Below are positions 8,713 through 17,722 of a stretch of 64,000 bases of DNA, piece after piece (within the stretch, counting starts at the first letter, position 1; every line of letters begins with the position of its first letter). A program made the translations under genes and the position numbers. Origin of the DNA: Actinophytocola glycyrrhizae (GTDB lineage: Bacteria > Actinomycetota > Actinomycetes > Mycobacteriales > Pseudonocardiaceae); NCBI RefSeq assembly GCF_042653545.1, contig NZ_JBHSIS010000024.1, forward strand, positions 124,001 to 188,000. Reading direction: 5' to 3'. The notes under the pieces are model-generated. The model was not told the origin of the DNA and did no database searches. It saw nothing but the letters and a program-made list of their open reading frames with translations.

Positions 8713-9207
8713 TCAGCGCCGGTCGGTGTCCAACCGGATGGACGCGAGGAACTCCCGGAAGTCGTCGATCACGGTGTCGACCTGGTCCAGTGCGACGGTG
8801 AGCGCGGCGCGCACCACCGCCCGCCTGGTGCTGTCCGTGGCGTCCGGGACGGTCAGGTACACCTGCGACTGGACCAGCTCACGAACCGCTCCGTCGCGCA
8901 GGGTGATGCGGATGTCCTGGGCCAGGCCGGGAGCGGCACCGACGCCGAGGTCGGCCCGGTGCGCGACGGTCACCGTCGGCGCCGCGTCGCGCAGGCCGGT
9001 CACCGACTCGTCGGCGATCTCGGCGAGCGACGCGCCGTCCCCGCGGACCTCGCCGTCGATGGTGATGTTCGCGGTGAACCCGGAGCCGTGCGTCGCCGCG
9101 TTGAGCGCGACGAACGCGACGTTCGGCAGGCCGGCCTCGTCGGGGGACGCCGCGTGCCAACCGTCGGGCAGCCGGAACTCGATCGGAACCGGAAGGTCCG
9201 TGGCCAT
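8713..9207 (-). CDS. LpqN/DUF1795-like protein, cytoplasmic form
   Basis: The product is 164 residues from ATG 9207; AGGGAG lies 9 nt upstream, while a TTG at 9216 would sit on the ribosome site. The sequence opens with an amphipathic strand (PIEFRLPDGW) and alternates strands and helices as in LpqN/DUF1795 folds, but lacks the lipoprotein signal of LpqN. Such proteins are frequent beside ESX genes and are thought to assist secretion. It is the last of four minus-strand genes that start with a YbaB-like gene. Role inferred from context only. Confidence 0.65.
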   Translation of the reverse strand: MATDLPVPIEFRLPDGWHAASPDEAGLPNVAFVALNAATHGSGFTANITIDGEVRGDGASLAEIADESVTGLRDAAPTVTVAHRADLGVGAAPGLAQDIRITLRDGAVRELVQSQVYLTVPDATDSTRRAVVRAALTVALDQVDTVIDDFREFLASIRLDTDRR

Positions 9208-9225
9208 CGTGGTCAACTCCCTGGG

Positions 9226-10500
9226 TCAGAACAGCCTGCCAACACGGTCGCGCATGTCCTCGATGCCCCGGCCGACGTCGCGGCCGACGTCCTCGACACC
9301 TCGCCGGGCGGACTCGACGCCCTCCCCGACATCGCCGCCGACGTCCTCCACGCCCTGTCTGACGGTCTCATAGCCCCGGCCGACCTCCGCGATGCCGTCC
9401 TCGACGGCCTGCCGGACATGGCCGGCGGTCTCGACGACCTTGTTCGTGTCCACCCGGAGCTCCACCCCGAGCTTCCCGCCGAGGACCGGTGAGGCGCCCG
9501 CGGCGGCGCCCAATGTCCAGACACCGTTCTCGTTCCTGGCCGTCACCCCGGCCTCGGCGCCAGGTCCGGCCCAGCCCTCGGCCGTGAGCCCCAGGCCGAT
9601 CCCGCCGACGTCACCGTGGACCTTGCCGCCGAGCCGCCCGCCTGCGAACGCCTCGGCCTTGGCCTCGAACCCGTCCGGGCCGAGGCTGAGCCCGGCACCC
9701 GCCTTGCCGCCCGCGAAGGCCTCGGCCTCCGCGCCGTAGCCGACCAGTCCGTTCGGGCCGATCGCGTCCTTGTACTCCCCCTTGAGCTTCAGCCCGGCCG
9801 CTGCTTCGAGCTGCGCCTTGAGGCCCTCGTTCGTCAGGGAGTGGGACCTCGACGCCTCTGCACCGAGGACGGCCTCCCCCTTGAACGTGCCGTCCGCGTT
9901 CTGTGCGCCGAGCTTGAACAGCTCCGCCCACGCCCTGGCCTCGCCGAACTTGCCGCCCTCCGCGGACTTCTCTTCGAAGTCGGCGTCCGGCCCGGACGCG
10001 GACAGCCGCGGACCGAGTTGCCCCGCGGCGCCGAGCACCATGTCCCGGAGGCGACCGGCGACGTTCTGCACGAGCCAGTCCCGCATGGCCCGGCCCGCCT
10101 CGCCGAACGCGGGGTTGGACAGCAGGTCGTAGTAGGGCTGGTAGGTCGAGATGACCGAGGCGATGGTCTGCTTGACCGACCGCACCTGCTCGCCGTAGCG
10201 CCGCGCGGCGTCGCCGTGCATCAGCATGCCCTGCTCAAGCAGGACCACTTGCTCGCCGTAGGCCCGGATGGTGCCGTCGAGGAGCCGGCCGGCCCCGTCC
10301 TGCCACGCCGCGTGGGCGTTGCCGCCCGCGGTGACCGCCTGCTCGGCGGCCGTGTGCGCGGTCGCCGCCGCCTGCTGCCATGCCGCGCCGAGGTCGAGCG
10401 CGGCCTGCTCGTCGTCGGGTGGCCACGGGTCGTGGACACCCTTGACCTCTGTCCACAGCAGGCCGACCGGTTCAGGCAGGCCCATGACCACCCGCCGCAC
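9226..10500 (-). CDS. ESX-effector-like protein: helical N-domain, Gly/Ala-rich middle, 11-residue C-terminal repeats
   Basis: The 424-residue product begins with a long helical region (about 1-165) with AAWQDGAG at a turn, resembling N-terminal domains of large ESX effectors such as CpnT. A middle part (about 185-350) has repeated A-E-A-F-A-G-G-K/R blocks rich in Gly and Ala. The tail (about 355-424) repeats a GVEDVGRDVGRG-like heptad/undecad pattern, probably a coiled coil. No toxin domain or catalytic motif is visible. The start is GTG 10500 or ATG 10485; both overlap the preceding gene. No signal peptide. Function unknown. Confidence 0.7.
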   Translation of the reverse strand: MRRVVMGLPEPVGLLWTEVKGVHDPWPPDDEQAALDLGAAWQQAAATAHTAAEQAVTAGGNAHAAWQDGAGRLLDGTIRAYGEQVVLLEQGMLMHGDAARRYGEQVRSVKQTIASVISTYQPYYDLLSNPAFGEAGRAMRDWLVQNVAGRLRDMVLGAAGQLGPRLSASGPDADFEEKSAEGGKFGEARAWAELFKLGAQNADGTFKGEAVLGAEASRSHSLTNEGLKAQLEAAAGLKLKGEYKDAIGPNGLVGYGAEAEAFAGGKAGAGLSLGPDGFEAKAEAFAGGRLGGKVHGDVGGIGLGLTAEGWAGPGAEAGVTARNENGVWTLGAAAGASPVLGGKLGVELRVDTNKVVETAGHVRQAVEDGIAEVGRGYETVRQGVEDVGGDVGEGVESARRGVEDVGRDVGRGIEDMRDRVGRLF

Positions 10501-10819
10501 CGAAGCCGGCGGCGGAGTCGCCGTCCATGCCGGTGTAGAGCCCGACGCACCCCTCGCCCGCGTCGGCGTACTGGCCGGGTATCCGGCAGCCCCGGTCGGC
10601 CGAACCGGCGATCTCGGCCGCTCCCGGGCGGTAGCCGGCCATGAACGCCTGCCCGAGCGGGCCCTTGCCGAGCTGCCCGTCGAGCCCGCTGATCCGCGAG
10701 TTGGCCGACGACCAGCCGTTCACGAACTCGGTGCCCGCGGTCCGCAGCGCCCGCAGCGCGTCGCCGACCGCGGCGGGGTCCATCGCCGCGCGGTCTCCCG
10801 CACCCGCCATGCCCGTCAC
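10472..10819 (-). CDS. Small WXG-like hypothetical protein
   Basis: The 115-residue protein has an N-terminal helical half (DALRALRTAGTEFVNGWSSANSR) resembling one arm of a WXG100 hairpin and a short Cys-containing C-terminal part. The GTG start (10819) overlaps the TGA of the YbaB-like gene in a GTGA arrangement, and its 3' end overlaps the next gene, so the three are translationally coupled. It could be an adaptor or secretion partner for the 424-residue protein. That is inference. Confidence 0.6.
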   Translation of the reverse strand: MTGMAGAGDRAAMDPAAVGDALRALRTAGTEFVNGWSSANSRISGLDGQLGKGPLGQAFMAGYRPGAAEIAGSADRGCRIPGQYADAGEGCVGLYTGMDGDSAAGFGAAGGHGPA

Positions 10820-11202
10820 CGCCGTCGGGTGCGTGCGCCGAGCCGGTGCAGCACCGGGTCGAACGCGACGTCGGTGTCCTCGTAGGTCGCGTGCGGGGGC
10901 AGTACCTCGGCCGCGGTGTCGTACGCCCGGCGCCCCGCGGTGTCGGCGGCCTTCCTGACCGTCGCGAGGATGTCATCGGCCAGCGCGGTGGCGTCCTGGG
11001 TGCGGTAGATCCGAGGATCGAGGTCCAGTGCCCGCAGTTCGCCGCGCGCCCCGACGGTCGCCGCGATCAGCCCGTCGGCCGACTCCTCGGTGACCTCGAT
11101 GTCCACCAGCTTCTCCTGGACCCGCTTGAACGCGCGGGCCATCCGTTCCTGCTCGGCCACCTCGCCCGGCAGCCCGGCACTCCCGTACACCGCCACCTCC
11201 AC
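10816..11202 (-). CDS. YbaB/EbfC-like ESX-associated protein
   Basis: The 128-residue protein has the YbaB/EbfC arrangement: a basic N-terminal helix (EQERMARAFKRVQEKL), then beta strands (IEVTEES..LIAATVGARGELRALDLDP), then a helix with DDILATVRKAADTA. The mycobacterial ESX-1 protein EspL is of this type. Such dimers bind nucleic acid or act as chaperones. It is the first gene of a four-gene minus-strand set with GTGA coupling to the next gene. Confidence 0.75.
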   Translation of the reverse strand: MEVAVYGSAGLPGEVAEQERMARAFKRVQEKLVDIEVTEESADGLIAATVGARGELRALDLDPRIYRTQDATALADDILATVRKAADTAGRRAYDTAAEVLPPHATYEDTDVAFDPVLHRLGARTRRR

Positions 11203-11322
11203 CCGTCGGTCAGCTCCTGAGTGGAGTGTCGGGCACCGGCGCGACGCCCGGGTCCCGCTGGCCGCTTCCGGCCAGTACCAACGGTTTCCCGCTCATCGCG
11301 GTTCGGGCGGCGCTCCTGGCAC

Positions 11323-13434
11323 TCAGCGAGGGGGGACCAGGCTTCTCGGGTCCAGTGCCGCCTTCACTCTCGCGGCGAAGGGGCGTTTCGCCAAGCCCGC
11401 GCGGACGGCGCGCACGGCCGCCCACGCCTCGGCCGCCGTGGCCGGGGCCGGGCCCGCCTTCGACCACAGCGCCACGTCCACGGCACGGGCCAGGGAGTGC
11501 AGGCCAGGGGCCACCAGCGGGTCGTTCGTCGCCGTGGCCAGGTCCCGGGCGGTCATGCCCGCGGTGTACGGCACGTCGTGGGCTCTCAGCCGGTCCCTCG
11601 CTTCCGCCCACGCGCCCACCACGGCGGCGGCACCCGGACGGCGGCGGCGACGCCACGCGCGGATCGCCCGGGCGAGTGGTACGCCCGCCGTCCAGGCCAC
11701 GACCACCGCCGCGACGCCGGTCAGCAGCCACAGCCACGGGAACGGGGCGCCGTCGGCGTCGCTCGCGCCGTCGTTCCGCGTGTCGTCGTCGGGCAGTTCC
11801 GGGTCGCGCACGTCCTCCGGGGGTGGCAGCTGTTCGCGGGCCGCGGCGGTGGCCTCCGCCAGGCCCTTCGGGTTGACGCCCTCACCGGTGGTCGCGCCGG
11901 CGGGGTCCAGCGGCACCCAGCCGACACCGGCGACGGCCACCTCCGGCCACGCCAGGACATCGCTGTTGTGGACCGCCACGTCCCGGCCGGTCTCCTCTGG
12001 GGCGCGGAAGCCGACCGCGATCCGCGCCGGGATGCCGACGATCCGCGCCAGCACCACGTACGCGGCCGCGAACTGCTCCGTCGTGCCGACCTCGGTGTCG
12101 AGCAGGAACGTCCGCAGCTGCGGCCATCCGCTGCCGCTCGGCAGGTCGCCGCCGGACGCGAGGCGGTAGTTGCCGCGGAAGAACCGTTCCAGCACCAGCG
12201 CGGTCTGGAACGCGGGCCGGTCGTCCCCGACGGCCTCGCGGGCGAGGTCCGCGATGCCGGCGGGCACCTCGCCCAGGTCGCCGAGGCCGGTGCGGGCGTT
12301 CGGGTCGATGGCGGCGTCCCGCAGGTCCGCGGGGTCGGGGCGCGGCTCCAGCCAGGTCAGGTCGTAGACCGCCGGTCCGGTGCGGTCGTAGTCCAGCAGC
12401 GTGCCGGACGTCTCGTCGACCAGCGGTGCCAGCCCGGTCACCGACACGGGCAGCGCCTGACTCGGCAGCCACGGACTTTCTGTGCGGGGGTAGCGGACGC
12501 GGGCGCTGTGCTCGGTCCTCGGCACCGACAGCACGGGCCGCAGCTCGGTCCCCATGCGCCGCGGCTGTGCGCTCGGGGTCCAGCCGACGCCGTTGAACCT
12601 GTCCAGCACCACCATGCGCCAGCGGTCGACCGGGTCGTCGGCGGAGTAGGTGAACACCGTCTCGCCGCCGTTCTGCAGGCGGTCGGACAGCTCGTCGAGC
12701 GGGCTCGCCACGCGGTCCGGTGGCAGCGGCACGAACTGCTTGTCCCGCAACGAAACCGCGGGCCGGTCCACGGGGTGCACGGTGGTCGCGAGGACGGCAC
12801 CCGCAACGGCCAGCACGACCGTGGGCACGACCAGCGCGAAGGCCACGAAGCCACGACGGCTCGCCGTGGGCACCGCGTCGCCCCGTCCGTCCGAAGTAGA
12901 CAGGAGCAGCCCGGCCACCACCGCGAACCCGAACGCGGCGAGCACCGCGGCCGGACCGGTGAGCGCGACGTAGGCCTGGGCCAGCACCACCACCGCGATC
13001 CCGGGCAGCAGCGCGAGGAGCGGCCACCGCAGCAGTTCGAGCCCGAGCACCGCGGCGGCGAGCGCGGCCAGCGGGACGAACAGCATCAGCTCGGGATCGG
13101 AGCGGGCGGGCCAGGTGGACTGCAGTGTCAGCTGCCACGAGTCGGCGACGCCCGCGACCAGCGCACGGACGGTCTCCGCGGTGGGCAGCCCGGCGACGGT
13201 GGTGGGGAACAGCATCGCCCAGGACAGTGCGAGCAACCCGGCGACGAGCACCAGCACCGGGCGCCACGGCACCAGCGCGGGCCTGCGCCCGCACAGCTGC
13301 GACACCGCGAATCCGGCGGCCACGACCAGCGCGAGCGGCAGCGCCAGCGCACCGATCCCGAAGACGGGCGCGAACAGCAGACCGGGGGCGGCCGCGGCGA
13401 GCAGCACGGCGAGAACGGGAACACGGCTGGTCAT
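11323..13434 (-). CDS. TgpA/DUF3488 transglutaminase-like membrane protein, catalytic residues lost
   Basis: The product is 703 residues. About six membrane helices fill the first 220 residues, followed by an extracytoplasmic transglutaminase-like domain (about 260-545), a membrane helix near 580-600 and a C-terminal DUF4129-like cytoplasmic tail. In the active family the motif is G-x-C-E-Q-F-A with D-A-H-A-W-P-E-V later. Here they read VGTTEQFAAAY and SDVLAWPEV, so Cys is Thr and His is Leu. The fold is otherwise well kept (GIPARIAVGF, GWVPLDP). ATG 13434 overlaps the DUF58 stop (ATGA). It belongs to a MoxR-DUF58-TgpA operon, which usually acts in envelope assembly. Confidence 0.88.
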   Translation of the reverse strand: MTSRVPVLAVLLAAAAPGLLFAPVFGIGALALPLALVVAAGFAVSQLCGRRPALVPWRPVLVLVAGLLALSWAMLFPTTVAGLPTAETVRALVAGVADSWQLTLQSTWPARSDPELMLFVPLAALAAAVLGLELLRWPLLALLPGIAVVVLAQAYVALTGPAAVLAAFGFAVVAGLLLSTSDGRGDAVPTASRRGFVAFALVVPTVVLAVAGAVLATTVHPVDRPAVSLRDKQFVPLPPDRVASPLDELSDRLQNGGETVFTYSADDPVDRWRMVVLDRFNGVGWTPSAQPRRMGTELRPVLSVPRTEHSARVRYPRTESPWLPSQALPVSVTGLAPLVDETSGTLLDYDRTGPAVYDLTWLEPRPDPADLRDAAIDPNARTGLGDLGEVPAGIADLAREAVGDDRPAFQTALVLERFFRGNYRLASGGDLPSGSGWPQLRTFLLDTEVGTTEQFAAAYVVLARIVGIPARIAVGFRAPEETGRDVAVHNSDVLAWPEVAVAGVGWVPLDPAGATTGEGVNPKGLAEATAAAREQLPPPEDVRDPELPDDDTRNDGASDADGAPFPWLWLLTGVAAVVVAWTAGVPLARAIRAWRRRRRPGAAAVVGAWAEARDRLRAHDVPYTAGMTARDLATATNDPLVAPGLHSLARAVDVALWSKAGPAPATAAEAWAAVRAVRAGLAKRPFAARVKAALDPRSLVPPR

Positions 13435-14585
13435 CGCAGGGCCGCCACGTTCCAGCGGCGCGTGCCGCCCTTCGCGTTCGGGGCCTGGATCACCTGGGTG
13501 TTCGGGATGCGCACGGGCACCCCGGTGTCGGTGCCACCCGCGATGGTGACGACCACTGTGGACGCGTAGTGCGGCCGCAGCGCCGCGATGGCGGTCAGGT
13601 CGTCGCGCCGCGCGCTCGCCAGCACCACCACCAGCGAGCCACCGCGGTCCGGCCCGCGGGACAGGTCGGGGGGCACCAGGGCGCCACCGGCCACCGGGGC
13701 CAGCTCGCACAACTCGTCGAGCAACTGGCGCACGGTCTGCTGCCCTCCGCGGAGCCTCAGGTCCGACCCGGAGGTCGTCAGCAGGCGGCACCAGTAGCCC
13801 TCGGTCGCGGCGGCGCGCATCAGCGACGCGGTCAGGTCCACGGCCTCCTCCAGCACCTCGGGCGGCACGAGGTCGGTCCGGGTGTCGAGCAGCGTGGTGA
13901 ACCTGGGCTGGTTCGGGTCGACGTAGTCTCGCACCATGAGCCGCCCGGTGCGGGCGGTCGCCTTCCAGTGCAGGTGGCGGACCTCGTCGCCGGGCACGTA
14001 CTCGCGCACGTCCCGCAGGTCCAGTGAGCCGTGCGGCGAGTTGTCGGTGGTGCGGCCCTCGTGGTGGTGGCGTGGGTGCCCGGCCACCAGCGCGCGCACC
14101 GGGTAGGTCCTCGGGTGCACCCACAACGTCGCGGTGTCGCCGGTGGACAGCCTGCTGCGGCCGAGGCCGAGCGGGTCGACGCGTTCCAGTGTCAGCGGGC
14201 CGACCTCGAACCGGCCGCGCCTGCGCGTCGGCAGGTCGTAGTGGTACACGGCGTCCGCCCCCGGTGCGAGCGGGCGCACCGACACGGCGTGGAAGCCGCC
14301 GTCGATGCGGTCGCCCGCGACGAAACCGCCGTGGCGGCGCCCCGACGCGTTGTGCACCCGCAGCCGCGCGAACGCGGGCCTGCCACGCTGCACCCGGTCC
14401 GGGTACACCTCACGGATCACGGTGACGCGCGGCTTGCGCGCGGTCACCACCAGCGCGGCGAGCACCGCGCCGATCCCGGCCCCCGCCAGTGCCCGCAGGA
14501 GCGGGAAACCCGCCCACTCGCCCGCGACGTACGCCACGGCCGCGCCTGCCAGCACCACCCAGCCCCGACGGGTAAGCCGTGGCAC
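13431..14585 (-). CDS. DUF58 domain protein
   Basis: The 384-residue product has two N-terminal membrane helices (about 9-48). The DUF58 signature, about residues 205-235, is clear: REYVPGDEVRHLHWKATA, then a basic GRLMVRDY. DUF58 proteins accompany MoxR ATPases and carry a vWA-like fold. The GTG start (14585) touches a MITE-like remnant that separates it from the MoxR gene. Its stop overlaps the TgpA-like start (ATGA). Confidence 0.9.
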   Translation of the reverse strand: MPRLTRRGWVVLAGAAVAYVAGEWAGFPLLRALAGAGIGAVLAALVVTARKPRVTVIREVYPDRVQRGRPAFARLRVHNASGRRHGGFVAGDRIDGGFHAVSVRPLAPGADAVYHYDLPTRRRGRFEVGPLTLERVDPLGLGRSRLSTGDTATLWVHPRTYPVRALVAGHPRHHHEGRTTDNSPHGSLDLRDVREYVPGDEVRHLHWKATARTGRLMVRDYVDPNQPRFTTLLDTRTDLVPPEVLEEAVDLTASLMRAAATEGYWCRLLTTSGSDLRLRGGQQTVRQLLDELCELAPVAGGALVPPDLSRGPDRGGSLVVVLASARRDDLTAIAALRPHYASTVVVTIAGGTDTGVPVRIPNTQVIQAPNAKGGTRRWNVAALR

Positions 14586-14643
14586 TAGTCCGCCTTCCCG
14601 GGTTCAACAGACTTTCCACGAAGATCCAACGGACACGCCCTAG
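14585..14643. mobile_element. One-armed remnant of the MITE-like element
   Basis: Read on the minus strand this 59-bp segment begins CTAGGGCGTGTCCGTTGGAT and matches the arm of the element at 8093-8258 for about 30 bp. It ends AAGGCGGACTAG, where AAGGCGGA also occurs just inside the left arm of the full element. CTAG flanks both sides. It fills the whole gap between the MoxR and DUF58 genes and supplies the TAG stop codon of the MoxR gene. Confidence 0.65.
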
Positions 14644-15602
14644 TTCACCGTGGCGGAGACGGCGGGCGCCGGGATCGCGGCGAGCACCTCGTCGACGATG
14701 TCGCCGGTGCGCCGCTGGTTCAGCTCGGCCTCGGCGCCCAGGATCAGCCGGTGCTCGAGGACCGGCTTCGCGACCTCCTTGATGTCGTCCGGGGTGACGA
14801 AGTCGCGGCCGTACGTCGCGGCCACCGCCTGTCCGGCCCGCACCAGCGCGATCGAGCCGCGCGGGCTGGCGCCGTAGCGCAGCGCGGCGTGCTCGCGGGT
14901 GGCGGCGGTGAGCCGGGCCGCGTACTCGACCACGGCCGGGTCGATGTGCGCGGACTTCACCTGCGCGACCGCCTGCCGGAGCGTCGCGATGTCCACGACG
15001 GGCGACAGTTCGTCCGGGCCGATGCCCGCGCAGTCGCTCATGATCACCAGCACCTCGGCCTCGAGGTTCGGGTAGCCGACCGACAGCCGCATCAGGAACC
15101 GGTCCAGCTGCGCCTCCGGCAGCCGGTAGGTGCCCTCCATCTCGATGGGGTTCTGCGTGGCGACCACGAGGAACGGCCTCGGCACCTCGTGGCGGACCGA
15201 GTCGACGGTGACCGTGCGCTCGCTCATCACCTCGAGCAGCGCCGACTGTGTCTTCGGGGTGCCCCGGTTGATCTCGTCGGCCAGCACCACGTTCGCGAAG
15301 ATTCCACCCTGCCGGAACTCGAACGTCTCGCTGCCCTGCCGGTAGATCTGGACACCGGTGACGTCGCTCGGCAACAGGTCGGGGGTGAACTGGATGCGGC
15401 TGTACGAGCCGCCGATGCTGCGTGCGAGACACCGGGCCAGCGTCGTCTTGCCGAGGCCGGGCACGTCCTCGATGAGCAGGTGCCCCTCGGCGAGCAGTCC
15501 CGCGACGGCGAGCCGCACCAGCCGCGGCTTCCCCCTGATGACACCTTGGACGTTGGCCGCGATCAGCTCGTACACCTGACCGGCGGTGGTGGGTCGACTC
15601 AC
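14640..15602 (-). CDS. MoxR family AAA+ ATPase
   Basis: This 320-residue AAA+ protein has P-loop GLGKTT in EDVPGLGKTTLARCL (about residue 45), Walker B VVLADEINR, sensor-1 VATQNPIE and a C-terminal lid with RHAALRYGASPRGS. MoxR proteins act as chaperones for vWA/DUF58 partners. The GTG start at 15602 is supported by GGGAGCAGG just upstream; it overlaps the TGA of the FN3 gene (GTGA), so the longer open frame is rejected. The TAG stop comes from the inserted element at 14585-14643. Confidence 0.93.
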   Translation of the reverse strand: MSRPTTAGQVYELIAANVQGVIRGKPRLVRLAVAGLLAEGHLLIEDVPGLGKTTLARCLARSIGGSYSRIQFTPDLLPSDVTGVQIYRQGSETFEFRQGGIFANVVLADEINRGTPKTQSALLEVMSERTVTVDSVRHEVPRPFLVVATQNPIEMEGTYRLPEAQLDRFLMRLSVGYPNLEAEVLVIMSDCAGIGPDELSPVVDIATLRQAVAQVKSAHIDPAVVEYAARLTAATREHAALRYGASPRGSIALVRAGQAVAATYGRDFVTPDDIKEVAKPVLEHRLILGAEAELNQRRTGDIVDEVLAAIPAPAVSATVN

Positions 15603-17722
15603 CCTGCTCCCCAGGTAATCGTGTTGGACACGTATTCGGCGCCGTCCGGCGTCGTGACGGTAACCCACACCCGGTACCCGACCCCGGCGTAGGCGAACCG
15701 GTCGATGTCCGCGAAGCCGTTCTCGTCCGTCGGGGTCGAGTGGGCGTTGGTGTAGTCCTCCTGGGTGGAGTGCGCCTCGAACCTGATCATGGTGTTCGGC
15801 GGGAAGTTCGACGCCTCCACGTGCATCCAGGAACACCCCTCCTGGCCACCGCAGTACTCGTCGGTGGGTGCGCCCTGGCTCAACACCACGGTCGGGTCGC
15901 TGGCGGGCGGGCGGCCCTCGGTCCGCGTGGTCGCGGGCGCCCCGACGACCTGGGCCCCGGCCGGGTTCGTCGTGACCGCCGTGACCGTGACCGTGAGCTC
16001 GGTGTCGACGCCGACGGTGACCGTCGCCGACAGGCCGGTCGCGGTCGCCTGCACGCCGCCCACGTTGACCGCGTAGTGCGCGAACACACCGGTGCCCATG
16101 TCGGCAGGAGCGGCCCAGTTCACCGTCACCGTGTCGTTGTCGAAGTCGGTGGTGGCGGCCAGGTTCCTCGGCGCCGACGCGGCCAGGAACGGCGCGGCCG
16201 GGGTCACCGGGTTCGACGAGCTGCCCGGCCCGACACCGACGCCGTTGACCGCGGCCACCGTGAACACGTACCTGGTGCCGTTGACGAGTCCCGGGATCGT
16301 CACCGAACCGGCGCCGGGGCCGGTGGTCCGCGAGCCACCCGCCCACGAGACCCGGTAGCCGGTGAGCGGGGACCGGTTGTCCGGGGCGGGCCCCCAGCTG
16401 ACGGTCGCGGTCGCGTCGCCCGGGGTCGCGCTGACCCCGGCGGGCGCACCCGGCTGGGTTGGCGGGACCCGAGGCGGTGTCTGCTGCTGACGGCGCGTGT
16501 CGGGCGGGTCGGACCGCGGTGGCTGCTCGGTCCTCGGCGGCTGTTCGGTCCTCGGCGGCTGCGGCAGGTTCGGCCGGTCCGGTTTCGGTGCCGCGACCGG
16601 CGGCCCGTCGGGGTCGCCGCCACCACGCGGCGGCGCGGCGTCGTTGTCGCCGCCGCTCTCGATCGGCACCTCGGTGAGGCCGCCGTCCTGGTCGACGACC
16701 ACCACGTGCTCGCCCTCGTCACCGTCGACGTAGATCCGGTCGTCCTCGCCGCGCGTGATGCGCGGGTCGCCCTTCTCGGCGGGCAGTTGCTTGCGGTCCT
16801 TCAACTCGCCCGCGCTGTCGTAGGTGAGCAGCGTGTCGGTCCCGCGGTCGACCACCGCGACGACCTCACCGGTGGACACCGGCCCGGCGTAGTCGCCGTC
16901 GGGCAGGTCGACCTCGATCGGCGCGCGGCCGGACTCGGTGTCGACGAGGTGGATGCGGTTCGCGTCCATGATCGCGATCCGGCCTGCCACGTCGGTGTCG
17001 GCGAGCACCGCGTCGTCCGACGCGTCGAGGCCGAGGTCCCGGCCCTCGCCGAGGCCGTCCCGCTCCACCGTGTGGAGGGTGTCGTCGGTGGTGTCGACGA
17101 ACATCACCTCGTCGCCCACCACGGTCAGCGCGCCGTTGTGCCCGCGGGGCAGCGGCACCTGACAGGCAGGCGCGCGGGCATCCTTCCGCACCTGGCACAG
17201 CCGGCCCGCCTCCGTGCGCGGCAGCCACAACGTCCCGTCCCGTGTCGCGACCGGGGTGCCGACCGGCCCGTCGAGCTCCATCAGGACGGACGGGTCACCC
17301 ATCCGCACGACCTTGCCCGCCTCGCGGTACACGAGGTACGGGCCACCCGCGGTCTCCACGCCGTACGCCGTCTCCTCCGACGCCGGCGTGCTCGACCCCT
17401 TGACGTCGAGGCTCGACTTGCCGAACTCCGTGATCCGGTCGCTGCCGACCACGTACCCGCTGGTCTCCCCCTGGAACACCTGGTTGCCGGGGCTGCCGGG
17501 CACGCCGGCCCGCGCGTCGACGTTGCCGGTCGACCCGTCGACGTGGAAGACCGACGCGAGCGCGCTGTTGTAGACCCAGTGGCCGGGCATCAGGAACTGG
17601 ACCGCGGACACCGGGTTGGCCGCACCGGTCACCGCGGCCACGACCGCGGCCACACAGGCGACCACCACGGCGACCACCGGCAGTCGAGTGCGCCACGATG
17701 CTGCCTTCGGAGTAATGGCCAC
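15599..17722 (-). CDS. Membrane-anchored beta-propeller and fibronectin type III protein
   Basis: The product is 707 residues from GTG 17722; an upstream in-frame GTG at 17746 is an alternative. A single N-terminal membrane helix (about 15-38) is followed by a region of repeated strands with VGDEVMFVDTTDDTLHTV-type units, likely a beta-propeller (about 50-350). A Pro-rich linker with PPRTEQ repeats, two FN3 domains (about 415-505 and 510-600) and a C-terminal beta domain with two Cys complete it. It is predicted to sit outside the membrane and bind wall or protein ligands. First gene of the MoxR-DUF58-TgpA operon with GTGA coupling, so its function is probably tied to that complex. Confidence 0.85.
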   Translation of the reverse strand: MAITPKAASWRTRLPVVAVVVACVAAVVAAVTGAANPVSAVQFLMPGHWVYNSALASVFHVDGSTGNVDARAGVPGSPGNQVFQGETSGYVVGSDRITEFGKSSLDVKGSSTPASEETAYGVETAGGPYLVYREAGKVVRMGDPSVLMELDGPVGTPVATRDGTLWLPRTEAGRLCQVRKDARAPACQVPLPRGHNGALTVVGDEVMFVDTTDDTLHTVERDGLGEGRDLGLDASDDAVLADTDVAGRIAIMDANRIHLVDTESGRAPIEVDLPDGDYAGPVSTGEVVAVVDRGTDTLLTYDSAGELKDRKQLPAEKGDPRITRGEDDRIYVDGDEGEHVVVVDQDGGLTEVPIESGGDNDAAPPRGGGDPDGPPVAAPKPDRPNLPQPPRTEQPPRTEQPPRSDPPDTRRQQQTPPRVPPTQPGAPAGVSATPGDATATVSWGPAPDNRSPLTGYRVSWAGGSRTTGPGAGSVTIPGLVNGTRYVFTVAAVNGVGVGPGSSSNPVTPAAPFLAASAPRNLAATTDFDNDTVTVNWAAPADMGTGVFAHYAVNVGGVQATATGLSATVTVGVDTELTVTVTAVTTNPAGAQVVGAPATTRTEGRPPASDPTVVLSQGAPTDEYCGGQEGCSWMHVEASNFPPNTMIRFEAHSTQEDYTNAHSTPTDENGFADIDRFAYAGVGYRVWVTVTTPDGAEYVSNTITWGAG

